From an uncultured Pelagibacteraceae bacterium (GTDB lineage: Bacteria > Pseudomonadota > Alphaproteobacteria > Pelagibacterales > Pelagibacteraceae), in assembly GCA_902635515.1 (NCBI GenBank), contig CACPOD010000002.1:62001-126000 (forward strand): 64,000 bases of DNA. The letters run 5' to 3'. Positions 9,476 to 17,545 of the stretch are shown in pieces; positions within the stretch are counted from its first letter, which is position 1, and each line of letters starts with the position of its first letter. The position numbers were made by a program, and so were the translations under genes. Under the pieces are notes generated by a model that made no database searches, was not told where the DNA came from, and saw nothing but the letters and a program-made list of their open reading frames with translations.

Positions 9476-10405
9476 ATGAAAATTTTAGGAATAGGAAATG
9501 CAATTGTTGACGTTATTTGCAAAGTTGAAGATAATTTTATTGCCCAAAATAATCTTACAAAGAGTACGATGAAATTATTTTTTAATGAAAATGAATTCAA
9601 AAATTTATTAATAAATCTTAAAATTGAAAAAACTGTTTCTGGGGGCTCTGTAGCAAACTCTATAGTCGGATTATCTCAACTTGGTAATAAAGTTGGCTTT
9701 ATAGGCAAAATATCTGATGATGAATTTGGCATTAACTATGAAGAAGGATTAAGAAAAGAAAATGTAGAATATTTTTATTCTAAAAAGAAAGAAGAATTGC
9801 CAACTGGAACATGTTTAATATTAGTAACTCCAGACTCAGAAAGGACTATGTGTACTTTCTTAGGGACAGCAGGAAAAATTAATGAAGACGATGTAAGTTC
9901 TGATGCAATTCAAAAAAGTGAAATAATATTTTTGGAAGGTTACTTGTGGGATGAAGGAGAACCTAAGAAAGCGTTCGATAAAGCTATTAATAATGCAAAC
10001 AAAGTTGCTATGTCGCTCTCCGATCTATTTTGTGTAGATAGACACAAACCTAATTTTTTAAACTTAGTTAGAAATAAACTAGACATAACTTTTGCTAACG
10101 AACAAGAAATTACTTCATTAATTGAAGCAAAAAATTTCGATGAAGTCATAAATTTTTCTAAACAACTCAATAAATTGGTGGTTATAACTAGAGGGGAAAA
10201 AGGTGCGATTGCAATTAATGGTGATGAAGTTGTTGAAAACGATATTCAAAAAAATCTGAAAATTGTCGACCTGACAGGTGCAGGTGATCTCTTTGCTGCT
10301 GGATTTTTACACGGCTTCATTAACAAATTGCCTACAAAGGAATGCCTAGATAAAGGTACTGAAATGTCATCTAGAGTAATACAACAAATTGGAGCAAGAC
10401 TTTAA
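9476..10405 (+). CDS. Adenosine kinase-like PfkB-family carbohydrate kinase
   Basis: A 309-residue ribokinase-type (PfkB) kinase. It opens KILGIGNAIVDVICKVED, has the first signature region SGGSVANSIVGLSQLGNKVGFIG, and near the C-terminus the second signature VDLTGAGDLFAAGFLHGF with the catalytic Asp and anion hole GAGD. Alphaproteobacterial proteins with this form are annotated as adenosine kinase, salvaging adenosine to AMP; substrate is inferred, and another nucleoside or sugar is possible. It starts one base after the nth stop, so it is in the dapB-nth unit. It ends 2 bp from the convergent arfA-like gene. Confidence 0.85.
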   Translation: MKILGIGNAIVDVICKVEDNFIAQNNLTKSTMKLFFNENEFKNLLINLKIEKTVSGGSVANSIVGLSQLGNKVGFIGKISDDEFGINYEEGLRKENVEYFYSKKKEELPTGTCLILVTPDSERTMCTFLGTAGKINEDDVSSDAIQKSEIIFLEGYLWDEGEPKKAFDKAINNANKVAMSLSDLFCVDRHKPNFLNLVRNKLDITFANEQEITSLIEAKNFDEVINFSKQLNKLVVITRGEKGAIAINGDEVVENDIQKNLKIVDLTGAGDLFAAGFLHGFINKLPTKECLDKGTEMSSRVIQQIGARL

Positions 10406-10407
10406 AA

Positions 10408-10527
10408 TTAACTTTTCTTTCTTTTGAAACTTCCCTTGCCTTTTTTTGGTTTTACTATTTTTGATTTATACTTTTTAGTAAATAAATCTTTAGCCATCGG
10501 ATTTTTTTTATTTAATTTGATAACCAT
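10408..10527 (-). CDS. arfA: ArfA-like alternative ribosome-rescue factor (39 aa, below ORF-track limit)
   Basis: This short leftward ORF is absent from the ORF track. It encodes 39 residues, including NPMAKDLFTKKYKSKIVKP followed by KKGKGSFKRKKS. This matches the core of ArfA, where DPLFRQRV-x-KNKKGKGSYMRK is typical, and the short alphaproteobacterial ArfA forms that keep only this core. ArfA binds ribosomes stalled at mRNA ends and recruits release factor 2 as a backup to tmRNA. An internal ATG at codon 11 is an alternative start. The gene start lies inside the last 20 bp of the response-regulator gene in another frame, suggesting translational coupling. The family call rests on eye alignment of a short basic peptide. 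Confidence 0.6.
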   Translation of the reverse strand: MVIKLNKKNPMAKDLFTKKYKSKIVKPKKGKGSFKRKKS

Positions 10528-11071
10528 TTTTTTTACTAATTATAAATTCATTATCATTAAACATATTTAAAATTTTTTTTCTTAACCTATAAATATGTGT
10601 TTCAACAGTATGAGTTTCCATATCAGATTGATAACTCCAAACTTTTTCTTGCAATTCATTAATACTTACAGGTTTATTTGATTTAGATAGGTAAGTGATT
10701 GTATTGATTTCCTTTTCAGTCAACTTAAGTTTTTTATTATTTATTAACATTTCTCTAGAATTTAAATTTATAATATAATTATTTACTTTTACTTCAGACT
10801 GGCTGCTAAATTGTATTTTTAAAAATTCTATGTTTATCTTTTCAACTAATTTAAAAATATTTATTGGTACTTTATCTAAAACAAGTTGATTGCTAATATT
10901 TAAATTTTTTTTATTAGATATAACTAAATAATTATTATAATTGCTTACTTGTTCGTTTAAAGAATTTTCACTATCCACAAAAATAATATTAAAATTAAGA
11001 TCTAATCCAATTTCTTCTAGAATGTGATATAATGAGGTGAACTTATATATTATTAAATTTTGAATACTCAC
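10508..11071 (-). CDS. Winged-helix (OmpR/PhoB-type) regulator with a degenerate receiver domain
   Basis: A 187-residue protein. The C-terminal half (about residue 95 on) is a clear OmpR/PhoB winged helix: INLNSREMLINNKKLKLTEKEINTITYL then THTVETHIYRLRKKI, the recognition-helix region, and IISKKNGYQIK, the wing. The N-terminal half is as long as a shortened receiver but I cannot place the acidic pocket, the phospho-accepting Asp or the switch Lys, so phosphorylation control is unlikely. The start codon is GTG. It is divergent from the L,D-transpeptidase with an 11-bp gap, so it may regulate that gene, and overlaps arfA by 20 bp downstream. No histidine kinase lies in the window. Confidence 0.8.
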   Translation of the reverse strand: MSIQNLIIYKFTSLYHILEEIGLDLNFNIIFVDSENSLNEQVSNYNNYLVISNKKNLNISNQLVLDKVPINIFKLVEKINIEFLKIQFSSQSEVKVNNYIINLNSREMLINNKKLKLTEKEINTITYLSKSNKPVSINELQEKVWSYQSDMETHTVETHIYRLRKKILNMFNDNEFIISKKNGYQIK

Positions 11072-11082
11072 AAAAATAGATT

Positions 11083-11577
11083 ATGACAATTTTTGTTAAA
11101 AATAAACATACACTTCATATAGATGAATTTAAATTTAGGTGTTGTATAGGAAAAAATGGGTCAACTAACAATAAAATAGAGGGAGATAAAAAAACACCAA
11201 AAGGAATATTTGAAATCGAAAGACTTTATTTTAGGGACGATCGTATAAAAAAACCATCAACATTACTAAAATGTATTAAGATAAAAAAAAATATGGGATG
11301 GTGTAATGACGAACGTTTTCCGAAAAAATATAATAAACTTATTAAAATAGAAAAAAATGTCAGACATGAAAAACTAAAAAGAAAAGATTATAAATATGAC
11401 TTGTTTATTCCAGTTAAATATAATTTCAAAAAACCAATAACAGGTTTGGGTAGTTGTATCTTCATTCACTTGACAAAAAATTATAAACCAACAGCTGGTT
11501 GCATTACCTTAAAGAAAAAAGATTTTTTAATAATGCTTAAATTAATTAACAGAAATTCAAAAATAAAAATTAATTAA
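11083..11577 (+). CDS. L,D-transpeptidase (YkuD domain) family protein
   Basis: A 164-residue YkuD-fold protein. The catalytic region reads GSCIFIHLTKNYKPTAGCITL: a histidine and then AGC in place of the usual HGT...SHGCIR, keeping the nucleophilic Cys. Upstream, KKTPKGIFEIERLYFR matches the family's DGKTPEGxF motif. These enzymes form 3-3 cross-links in peptidoglycan or attach lipoproteins to it. There is no signal peptide or transmembrane start, unlike most exported Ldt enzymes, so export or location is unclear; related short alphaproteobacterial forms also lack one. Its end overlaps yggS by 4 bp. Confidence 0.8.
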   Translation: MTIFVKNKHTLHIDEFKFRCCIGKNGSTNNKIEGDKKTPKGIFEIERLYFRDDRIKKPSTLLKCIKIKKNMGWCNDERFPKKYNKLIKIEKNVRHEKLKRKDYKYDLFIPVKYNFKKPITGLGSCIFIHLTKNYKPTAGCITLKKKDFLIMLKLINRNSKIKIN

Positions 11578-12233
11578 GATCGTTGACCAAATATGCTAGA
11601 TCCAATCCTGACATAAGTCGATAAATATTTAACAGCAATGAGAAAATCAGAGGACATACCCATACTCAATTCAGTAAATCCTAATCTTTCATTTAATTTT
11701 TTCATTTCCTCAAAATATCCTTTTGGATCAATATCCAGCGGAGGAATACACATCAAACCAATCACCTCCAAACCAATATCTTTGCAGTACAAAACCATTT
11801 GATTTAATTCATTTTTATTTATGCCTGACTTTTGATTTTCATCACCAATATTTACTTGTAAAAAGATCTTAATTTTTTTATTTAATTTACTTTGCTCATC
11901 CATAATTTTTTTTGCAAGTTTTTTGCTATCTACAGAGTGTATATAATCAAACAATTTGACTGCAAATTTAACTTTATTGGTTTGTAATTTTCCAATCATG
12001 TGTAATTGAATTTTAGAATTAGTCTTTTTGATTTCTGTCCATTTTTCTACTGCCTCCTGAACTTTATTTTCTCCGTAATGAATATGACCATGCTCAATGA
12101 GTGGTAAAATTTTATCAATTTTAAAAGTTTTAGAAACTGCTATCACTTTTGGATAATGACTTAAATTTGTTTTATTTAAATGAAGTTTGATATTGTTTTC
12201 AATATCTAATAAATTTTTAACAACATTATGCAT
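11574..12233 (-). CDS. yggS: YggS/PROSC-family pyridoxal-phosphate homeostasis protein
   Basis: The protein shows the alanine-racemase-like barrel of YggS: VIAVSKTF with the PLP lysine, HYGENKVQEA, LHMIGKLQTNKVK, and the C-terminal SMGMSSDFLIAVK...STYVRIGSSIFG. YggS binds PLP and balances vitamin B6 and amino/keto-acid pools. The ORF track starts at 12305 (243 aa), but family members begin shortly before IENNIK; I take ATG at 12233, giving 219 residues. This start shares the palindrome ATGCAT with the start of the divergent thiE-like gene, so both genes start back to back. Confidence 0.92.
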   Translation of the reverse strand: MHNVVKNLLDIENNIKLHLNKTNLSHYPKVIAVSKTFKIDKILPLIEHGHIHYGENKVQEAVEKWTEIKKTNSKIQLHMIGKLQTNKVKFAVKLFDYIHSVDSKKLAKKIMDEQSKLNKKIKIFLQVNIGDENQKSGINKNELNQMVLYCKDIGLEVIGLMCIPPLDIDPKGYFEEMKKLNERLGFTELSMGMSSDFLIAVKYLSTYVRIGSSIFGQRS

Positions 12234-12758
12234 ATAAATAATTATAGAAAATATTACTTTATTAACAAATTTGAAACAAATAATATTGATAGATTGGATA
12301 ACCAATCTATAGTTATTTATAGAAATTATAATCCTAACATTCCTGATATTGAATTAATTTTAAAAATAAAAAAGTATTGTAAAAAAAAGAGAATTAAATT
12401 TCTGCTGGCAAACAATATTAAACTTGCGATTAAACTTGACTTGGATGGCGCTTACATCCCTTCTTTTGATAAATCAATGTTACACTTAGCTTTTTCCTTA
12501 AAAACAAAATTTAATATAGTTGGATCTGCCCATAATATTAAAGAAATAAGAACTAAAGAAATTCAAAATGTTGATAAAATTTTTATATCATCTCTATTTA
12601 AAAAAAATAAAAACTATCTTGGCATTAATAAATTTAAGCTAATTTCTGATTATACCAAAAAAAGTGTTGTTGTTCTTGGTGGCGTATCAAAAAATAATTT
12701 AAAAAAACTGAAGCTTATAAATGTCTTTGAGTTTGCTGGAATTTCTTATTTTGAATAA
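12228..12758 (+). CDS. Thiamine-phosphate synthase (ThiE/TenI)-like protein
   Basis: A 176-residue protein with weak but recognisable ThiE/TenI barrel features: KFLLANNIKLAIKLDLDGAYIP (the usual LINDxxxLAxxxxADGVHLG), NIVGSAHNIKEI (the usual IIGxSxH), and VVVLGGVSKNNLKKL near the end. Real ThiE joins HMP-PP and thiazole phosphate to make thiamine phosphate. Several substrate residues look diverged, and the protein is shorter than standard ThiE (about 210), so it may be a TenI-like or other derivative; SAR11 is known to depend on exogenous thiamine precursors. Its ATG lies in the ATGCAT shared with yggS. A strong hairpin terminator follows directly. Confidence 0.65.
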   Translation: MHINNYRKYYFINKFETNNIDRLDNQSIVIYRNYNPNIPDIELILKIKKYCKKKRIKFLLANNIKLAIKLDLDGAYIPSFDKSMLHLAFSLKTKFNIVGSAHNIKEIRTKEIQNVDKIFISSLFKKNKNYLGINKFKLISDYTKKSVVVLGGVSKNNLKKLKLINVFEFAGISYFE

Positions 12759-12790
12759 AAAAAAGGCCCCATAAAGGGGCCCTTTTTTAA
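12759..12790. terminator. Bidirectional intrinsic terminator between the thiE-like gene and porin
   Basis: A GC-rich hairpin GGCCCC-ataaa-GGGGCC lies at 12765-12781, preceded by a run of A and followed by TTTTTT. Because it is flanked by A on one side and T on the other, it can stop transcription from both convergent genes. Such a strong hairpin is conspicuous in this AT-rich DNA and fits the need to isolate the highly expressed porin transcript. Confidence 0.9.
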
Positions 12791-12809
12791 TATTTAAATT
12801 CTAATTAAA

Positions 12810-13784
12810 TTAGAATGCAAATGATACAGCGATTTCAAAAGAATCTTCGTCGTTAGACGCAGTTGTTCTAATGTTATCTGTACTGTTGAATGCAGCCTTA
12901 ATTGAAGTTCCACCCATTGTGTATGAAGCAGAAAAACCAGAAGACTCTTGCGCATTCGCATTAGTTCCTTGTTCGTACTCATGTTGACCATAAGAAACTG
13001 AGAAATCATCGCTTACAGCGTATGATACTGCCCATGAATCACTTTCATCACTTGCAGCAGCTGTAGGACCATCAATTTCTGAACTTTGGTAACCAACTGT
13101 GAATGAACCATATGCATAAGTTGCGTACATTGTAGAATGATCTAAACCTAATGTAGTTGCACTCTTGTCGTACTCACCAGTTGCGAATCCGATTGTTAAA
13201 CCTTCAACCGCTTCTGGAGATATTTTAATACCCATATCTGCGTACGAGCTAATTCTACCTGCAGTAGTTCCTGTATCAGCAGAAATGTAAGCAACACTAA
13301 ATTGTGCTCCACCTACTGAAGGAGAGTCATATCTCCATGTATTATTAGCTGTTTGACCAGCAATAACTAAGTTACCAGCACCTGTAGCAGCGTCTGATTT
13401 ATTTTTAGTTACAGCAAAAACTTCCTCGTAAGCTGTTGGCATCATGTCATCCCAACCACTCATTACTGTATCACCACCGTGACCAGAGAAAGTTATTGTA
13501 CCCATTTCTTCTGAAGCGATTGAAATGCTTCTGTTATCAAAAGATGAACTAGCATTTGCACCACCATCTAACTCAAGAGATGTAGTAACAGTTAAACCAC
13601 CATCAGTTTCACCAGAATATTTTGCAGTGATACTGTCGGCCATACCGTAACCCATTTTGTCGCTGTCAAAGTTCTTCGTAAAAGTTACAGAAGCACCACC
13701 ACTTAGTGAAACTTCAGCTGAAGCTGACATAGCAACTAGAGAACCAGCAAGAGCTGATAATCCAATTTTCTTATATTTGTTCAT
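12810..13784 (-). CDS. Outer-membrane porin
   Basis: A 324-residue outer-membrane protein. It has a signal peptide MNKYKKIGLSALAGSLVAMSASA, then EVSLSGGASVTFTKNF, alternating beta-strand patterns throughout (for example STMYATYAYGSFTVGYQSSE), and ends in a phenylalanine within EIAVSFAF, the usual insertion signal of a beta barrel. It resembles Rhodobacter-type general porins, giving passive entry of small solutes. Start choice is supported by a textbook TAAGGAG seven bases upstream. Codons are richer in C and G than in neighbours, fitting very high expression. A 12-bp stem-loop lies in its leader and a strong terminator follows it. Confidence 0.9.
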   Translation of the reverse strand: MNKYKKIGLSALAGSLVAMSASAEVSLSGGASVTFTKNFDSDKMGYGMADSITAKYSGETDGGLTVTTSLELDGGANASSSFDNRSISIASEEMGTITFSGHGGDTVMSGWDDMMPTAYEEVFAVTKNKSDAATGAGNLVIAGQTANNTWRYDSPSVGGAQFSVAYISADTGTTAGRISSYADMGIKISPEAVEGLTIGFATGEYDKSATTLGLDHSTMYATYAYGSFTVGYQSSEIDGPTAAASDESDSWAVSYAVSDDFSVSYGQHEYEQGTNANAQESSGFSASYTMGGTSIKAAFNSTDNIRTTASNDEDSFEIAVSFAF

Positions 13785-13800
13785 ATTAAACTCCTTAATT

Positions 13801-13840
13801 AATGTTAATTATTAATAATAAACGCAATATAATTAACATT
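13801..13840 (-). promoter_or_regulatory. Perfect 12-bp inverted repeat in the porin mRNA leader
   Basis: AATGTTAATTAT at 13801-13812 is perfectly inverted as ATAATTAACATT at 13829-13840, with a 16-nt loop. In porin mRNA orientation the stem ends just before AATTAAGGAG, the ribosome-binding site. A 5' hairpin in this position can stabilise a porin message, as known for ompA, or affect translation. Promoter boxes for the porin could not be placed with confidence upstream of it. Confidence 0.6.
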
Positions 13841-13893
13841 TTTTATCATCTAGAATGTTTCAAAATATCATTTTAGATATTTTTTTATAAAAG

Positions 13894-13911
13894 TGTTGTA
13901 TTTTTACAACA
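13894..13911. repeat. Inverted repeat in the porin/DUF3576 intergenic region
   Basis: TGTTGTA-tttt-TACAACA, with perfect 7-bp arms, lies mid-way in the 208-bp space between the divergent porin and DUF3576 genes. It may be an operator for either gene or a chance hairpin in AT-rich DNA. The rest of this intergenic region holds only A/T runs and the porin leader. Confidence 0.4.
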
Positions 13912-13992
13912 TAAATATCATTGAAAATTGGGCTTTTTTTAATACTTTTTTAAATATATACAATAAACGTTTTTTTAAGCTAAGTTTCATTT

Positions 13993-14535
13993 ATGAATTC
14001 AAAATTACTAAAAATTTTAGGAATTATAATATTAATTTTTACATTAAATTCTTGCAAAGGTGGTGATGCTAGAAAAAATCCACCTCAACCAGAATTAAGA
14101 GTTAAGAAAAATTTAGAAGAAGGTAAAGGTTTTAGATTAAATGATGCTTTTAATAAAACTTTAAAGGGTGGTGGAGGAACTTTTGATTTTGCTAGTTCAA
14201 ATGAACTGTGGAGAGCTTCATTAGATACAATTGATTTTATGCCTCTATTGTCTGCTAACTACAGTGGAGGAATAATTATAACTGACTGGTACTCAGAAAA
14301 TCAAAATGAAGCTATAAAAATAACAGTTAGATTTTTAAGTAATGAAGTAAGATCTGATGCTTTAGATATAAAAGTTTTTTTCAAAAAATGTGCTGATATA
14401 GTTAACTGTAAGGTAACTGAGAGTGAAGGAAATTTAGGTAAAGAATTAAAAAGAGAAATTTTAAAAAAAGCTGTAATCTATAAAAAACAAAGCCAAGATA
14501 AAAACTTTAAACCTTATTCAAATGATCTAGACTAG
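13993..14535 (+). CDS. DUF3576 family lipoprotein
   Basis: A 180-residue protein with a signal peptide and a lipobox-like FTLNSC, so probably an outer-membrane or periplasmic lipoprotein. The central conserved block [16 protein letters not shown]...[12 protein letters not shown] is the hallmark of DUF3576, a family found mainly in alphaproteobacteria and usually encoded directly before leuS, as here. Its function is not known. With the next genes leuS, lptE-like and holA it forms a rightward cluster; the closeness to an LptE-like lipoprotein suggests an envelope role, but that is inference. Confidence 0.85.
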   Translation: MNSKLLKILGIIILIFTLNSCKGGDARKNPPQPELRVKKNLEEGKGFRLNDAFNKTLKGGGGTFDFASSNELWRASLDTIDFMPLLSANYSGGIIITDWYSENQNEAIKITVRFLSNEVRSDALDIKVFFKKCADIVNCKVTESEGNLGKELKREILKKAVIYKKQSQDKNFKPYSNDLD

Positions 14536-14554
14536 TGAATTAGCAGGTAAATTT

Positions 14555-17089
14555 GTGGATAGATATAATTTTAGATCTATAGAGGAAAAATGGCAAAAAT
14601 ATTGGCTAGATAATAATGTTTTTAAAACATCTATAGATAAATCTAAAAAAAAATTTTACTGCTTAGAGATGTTTCCATACCCATCGGGAAAAATTCATAT
14701 GGGTCATGTAAGAAACTATACAATTGGTGATGTGCTAGCTAGGTACAAAGGACTCCAGGGTTATAATGTGCTTCATCCGATGGGATGGGACTCTTTTGGG
14801 ATGCCTGCAGAAAATGCTGCGAAACAAAATAATTTAGATCCTAAAGTTTGGACGGAGAAAAATATTGAGAGTATGAAATCTCAATTAAAAAAATTGGGGC
14901 TTTCAATCGATTGGGATAGAGAAATTTCAACATGTTCTGAAGATTATTATAAACATCAGCAAAATTTTTTTTTAGAATTATATGAAAAAAAATTAGTCTA
15001 TAGAAAAGAAAATTACGTGAATTGGGATCCAGTTGATGAAACAGTTTTGGCAAATGAACAAGTAATTGATGGTAGGGGATGGAGATCTGGCGCAATTGTT
15101 CAAAGAAAAAAATTAAACCAATGGTTTTTTAATATATCTAAATTTTCTCAAGATTTACTAGATGAACTTGAAAATTTAGAAAATTGGCCAAATAAAGTTA
15201 AAACTATGCAAAAAAATTGGATAGGGAGATCTTTTGGCTGTGAAATAAATTTTGATGTAGAGGGTGATATTCCAATTAAAAATATTAAATGTTTTACTAC
15301 TCGTCCTGATACTCTTTTTGGTTTTTCATTTTTAGCTTTATCAGTAGATCATGAAATTTCAAATTTCTACAAAGATGATAAAGATTTTCTAAAGTTTAAA
15401 GATGATTGCTCAAAAACAGGAACTACGGAAGAAGCAATTGCGGTTGCTGAAAAAATTGGATTTAAAACAAATCTAGTAGCAATTAATCCTTTAAATACAA
15501 AAGAAAAAGTACCTGTGTATTTTGCGAATTTTGTATTGATGGACTATGGTTTTGGAGCAGTATTTGGCTGTCCCGCACATGATCAAAGAGATTTTGATTT
15601 TGCAAAAAAATATGATCTTAAAATTAAAACAGTTGTAAAACCAGATGATGAAGATGAAACTTTTCAAGTTTCAAACGAAGCCTACACAGGTCCTGGTGTT
15701 TTAATCAATTCTGATTTTTTAAATGGTCTTCAAACTCCTGAAAAGGCTGTAATTGAAACTATAAAAATAATTGAAAATAAAAATTTGGGAAAAAAGCAAA
15801 TTAATTATAGACTTAAAGATTGGGGTGTATCTAGACAGAGATATTGGGGATGTCCAATACCAATAGCATATGATGAAAATAATAATCCTCATCCAATACC
15901 AAAATCAATGTTACCAGTAAAACTTCCTCAAAATATAAACTTAAATACCAAAGGAAATCCACTAGACAAACAGGAAGAATGGAAAAATATAATTATTGAT
16001 GGAAAAAAAATGATTAGAGAAACAGATACACTTGATACTTTTGTATGCTCTTCTTGGTATTATTTAAGATTTTGTTCACCTAATAATCAAAATTATGGCT
16101 TCAATAAAGAAGAAATAGACTACTGGATGCCAGTCGACCAATATATTGGTGGAATTGAGCACGCAATATTACATTTACTTTACTCAAGATTTTTTATGAG
16201 AGCACTTTCATATGAAAATAAAAATATAAATATAACAGAACCTTTTGATGGACTTTTCACGCAAGGGATGGTTTGTCACGAAACATATAAAGATCCAGAT
16301 AATAATTGGGTATCACCAGATGAAATAGAAACCATTAATGGTAAAAAGTATCTCAAAAAAGATACATCAAAACTAATTACTGTTGGATCTTCAGAATCAA
16401 TGTCGAAGTCAAAGAAAAATACTATTGATCCTGAGGACATTATTCTAAACTACGGTGCTGATGCTGCTAGGTTATTTATTCTATCTGACAGCCCTCCAGA
16501 AAAAGATGTTCAATGGTCTGAGGAAGGAATTGTGTCATCATATAAATTTATACAAAAATTATGGAGTCTAAATTCAAAAATTTTAGATGAAATTAAAAAA
16601 AACCATGATGATGACGCTGACCAAGAAATTGAAAAATATACAAATAAATTTTTAAAAAAAGTTACAGAAAATTTAGAAAGTTTTAGTTATAATAAAATTA
16701 TCGCAAACTTATACGAAGTATATTCTTTTTTGAATAAGCAAATTAATTCAAAATACAAAAAAACTACTTTAATAAATAATTATAAAAAAATTTTAATATC
16801 AATGATGCCTGTAATTCCTCATTTATCTAGCGAATGTTTGAATTTAATAAATATCAAAGATATAAACTGGCCAAAGTATGATAACAATCTTATAAGGGAG
16901 CAGATAGCTAACATAGTGGTTCAAATAAATGGAAAAAAAAGAGGTTTATTAAAAACTGAAATAGATATCTCAGAAAACGATTTACTTAATATTATTAATA
17001 ATGATGAAAAAATTTCAAAATATGTAGATGGCAAAGAAATTAAAAAGAAAATTTATATAAAAAACAAATTAATTAATATAATTTTATAA
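14555..17089 (+). CDS. leuS: Leucyl-tRNA synthetase
   Basis: An 844-residue class-I synthetase of normal bacterial LeuS length. The HIGH-type motif is in [18 protein letters not shown] (about residue 50), the CP1 editing domain spans roughly 220-410 with the threonine-rich [14 protein letters not shown], the LeuS signature [10 protein letters not shown] follows, and the KMSKS motif reads [13 protein letters not shown]. It charges tRNA-Leu and removes mischarged products. The start is GTG at 14555 with AGGTAA upstream, 19 bp after the DUF3576 stop. The order DUF3576-leuS-lptE-holA is conserved in alphaproteobacteria. Confidence 0.99.
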   Translation: MDRYNFRSIEEKWQKYWLDNNVFKTSIDKSKKKFYCLEMFPYPSGKIHMGHVRNYTIGDVLARYKGLQGYNVLHPMGWDSFGMPAENAAKQNNLDPKVWTEKNIESMKSQLKKLGLSIDWDREISTCSEDYYKHQQNFFLELYEKKLVYRKENYVNWDPVDETVLANEQVIDGRGWRSGAIVQRKKLNQWFFNISKFSQDLLDELENLENWPNKVKTMQKNWIGRSFGCEINFDVEGDIPIKNIKCFTTRPDTLFGFSFLALSVDHEISNFYKDDKDFLKFKDDCSKTGTTEEAIAVAEKIGFKTNLVAINPLNTKEKVPVYFANFVLMDYGFGAVFGCPAHDQRDFDFAKKYDLKIKTVVKPDDEDETFQVSNEAYTGPGVLINSDFLNGLQTPEKAVIETIKIIENKNLGKKQINYRLKDWGVSRQRYWGCPIPIAYDENNNPHPIPKSMLPVKLPQNINLNTKGNPLDKQEEWKNIIIDGKKMIRETDTLDTFVCSSWYYLRFCSPNNQNYGFNKEEIDYWMPVDQYIGGIEHAILHLLYSRFFMRALSYENKNINITEPFDGLFTQGMVCHETYKDPDNNWVSPDEIETINGKKYLKKDTSKLITVGSSESMSKSKKNTIDPEDIILNYGADAARLFILSDSPPEKDVQWSEEGIVSSYKFIQKLWSLNSKILDEIKKNHDDDADQEIEKYTNKFLKKVTENLESFSYNKIIANLYEVYSFLNKQINSKYKKTTLINNYKKILISMMPVIPHLSSECLNLINIKDINWPKYDNNLIREQIANIVVQINGKKRGLLKTEIDISENDLLNIINNDEKISKYVDGKEIKKKIYIKNKLINIIL

Positions 17090-17092
17090 AAA

Positions 17093-17545
17093 ATGAAAAA
17101 AATTTCTCTTTTTATACTAATACTTTTTATATCTCATTGTGGTTATACACCTATTTATAATATTGATAATAAAACAAAAATTAAAATAAATATTTTAAGC
17201 ACTGAAGGTGATAAAAAAATAAATAATCTTTTAGTTTCTGATATCAAAAAAATATCTAGAAATGACTTTGAGAAAGAATTTGATGTTAAAATTAATACTA
17301 GTTTTATCAAATTAATCATAGCAAAAGATACCAAAGGTGTAGCATCAGACTATCAGTTAAAAGTAATTTCAACATTTGAAATAATAAAAAATAATAAAAA
17401 TGAAATTATTTCATTTCAAGAACAAATAAATATTAAAAATAACACTAATTTATTTGAACAAAAAAAATATGAAAATTCTATTAAGATTACTTTTGCAAAA
17501 TCTATAGTAGATAAATTATTAGAAAAATTAACAATTAGTGAATGA
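17093..17545 (+). CDS. lptE: LPS-assembly lipoprotein LptE-like protein
   Basis: A 150-residue protein with a hydrophobic signal ending FISHCGYTPIYN; CGYTPIY is the typical mature start of alphaproteobacterial LptE-like lipoproteins. The residue before the cysteine is His, which is unusual for a lipobox (normally Gly, Ala or Ser). LptE plugs the LptD barrel for lipopolysaccharide insertion into the outer membrane. The body is diverged and the call leans on position: leuS and holA flank LptE in most proteobacteria. It starts 3 bp after leuS and overlaps holA by 4 bp (ATGA). Confidence 0.7.
   Translation: MKKISLFILILFISHCGYTPIYNIDNKTKIKINILSTEGDKKINNLLVSDIKKISRNDFEKEFDVKINTSFIKLIIAKDTKGVASDYQLKVISTFEIIKNNKNEIISFQEQINIKNNTNLFEQKKYENSIKITFAKSIVDKLLEKLTISE

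Noticed and set aside
12234-12305. N-terminal extension of yggS in the ORF track
   Set aside because: It would add 24 residues not seen in the family and would run antisense through the start of the thiE-like gene.
12794-13009. 71-codon leftward ORF within the porin gene
   Set aside because: Alternative frame of the porin 3' end, running into the terminator, without family features.
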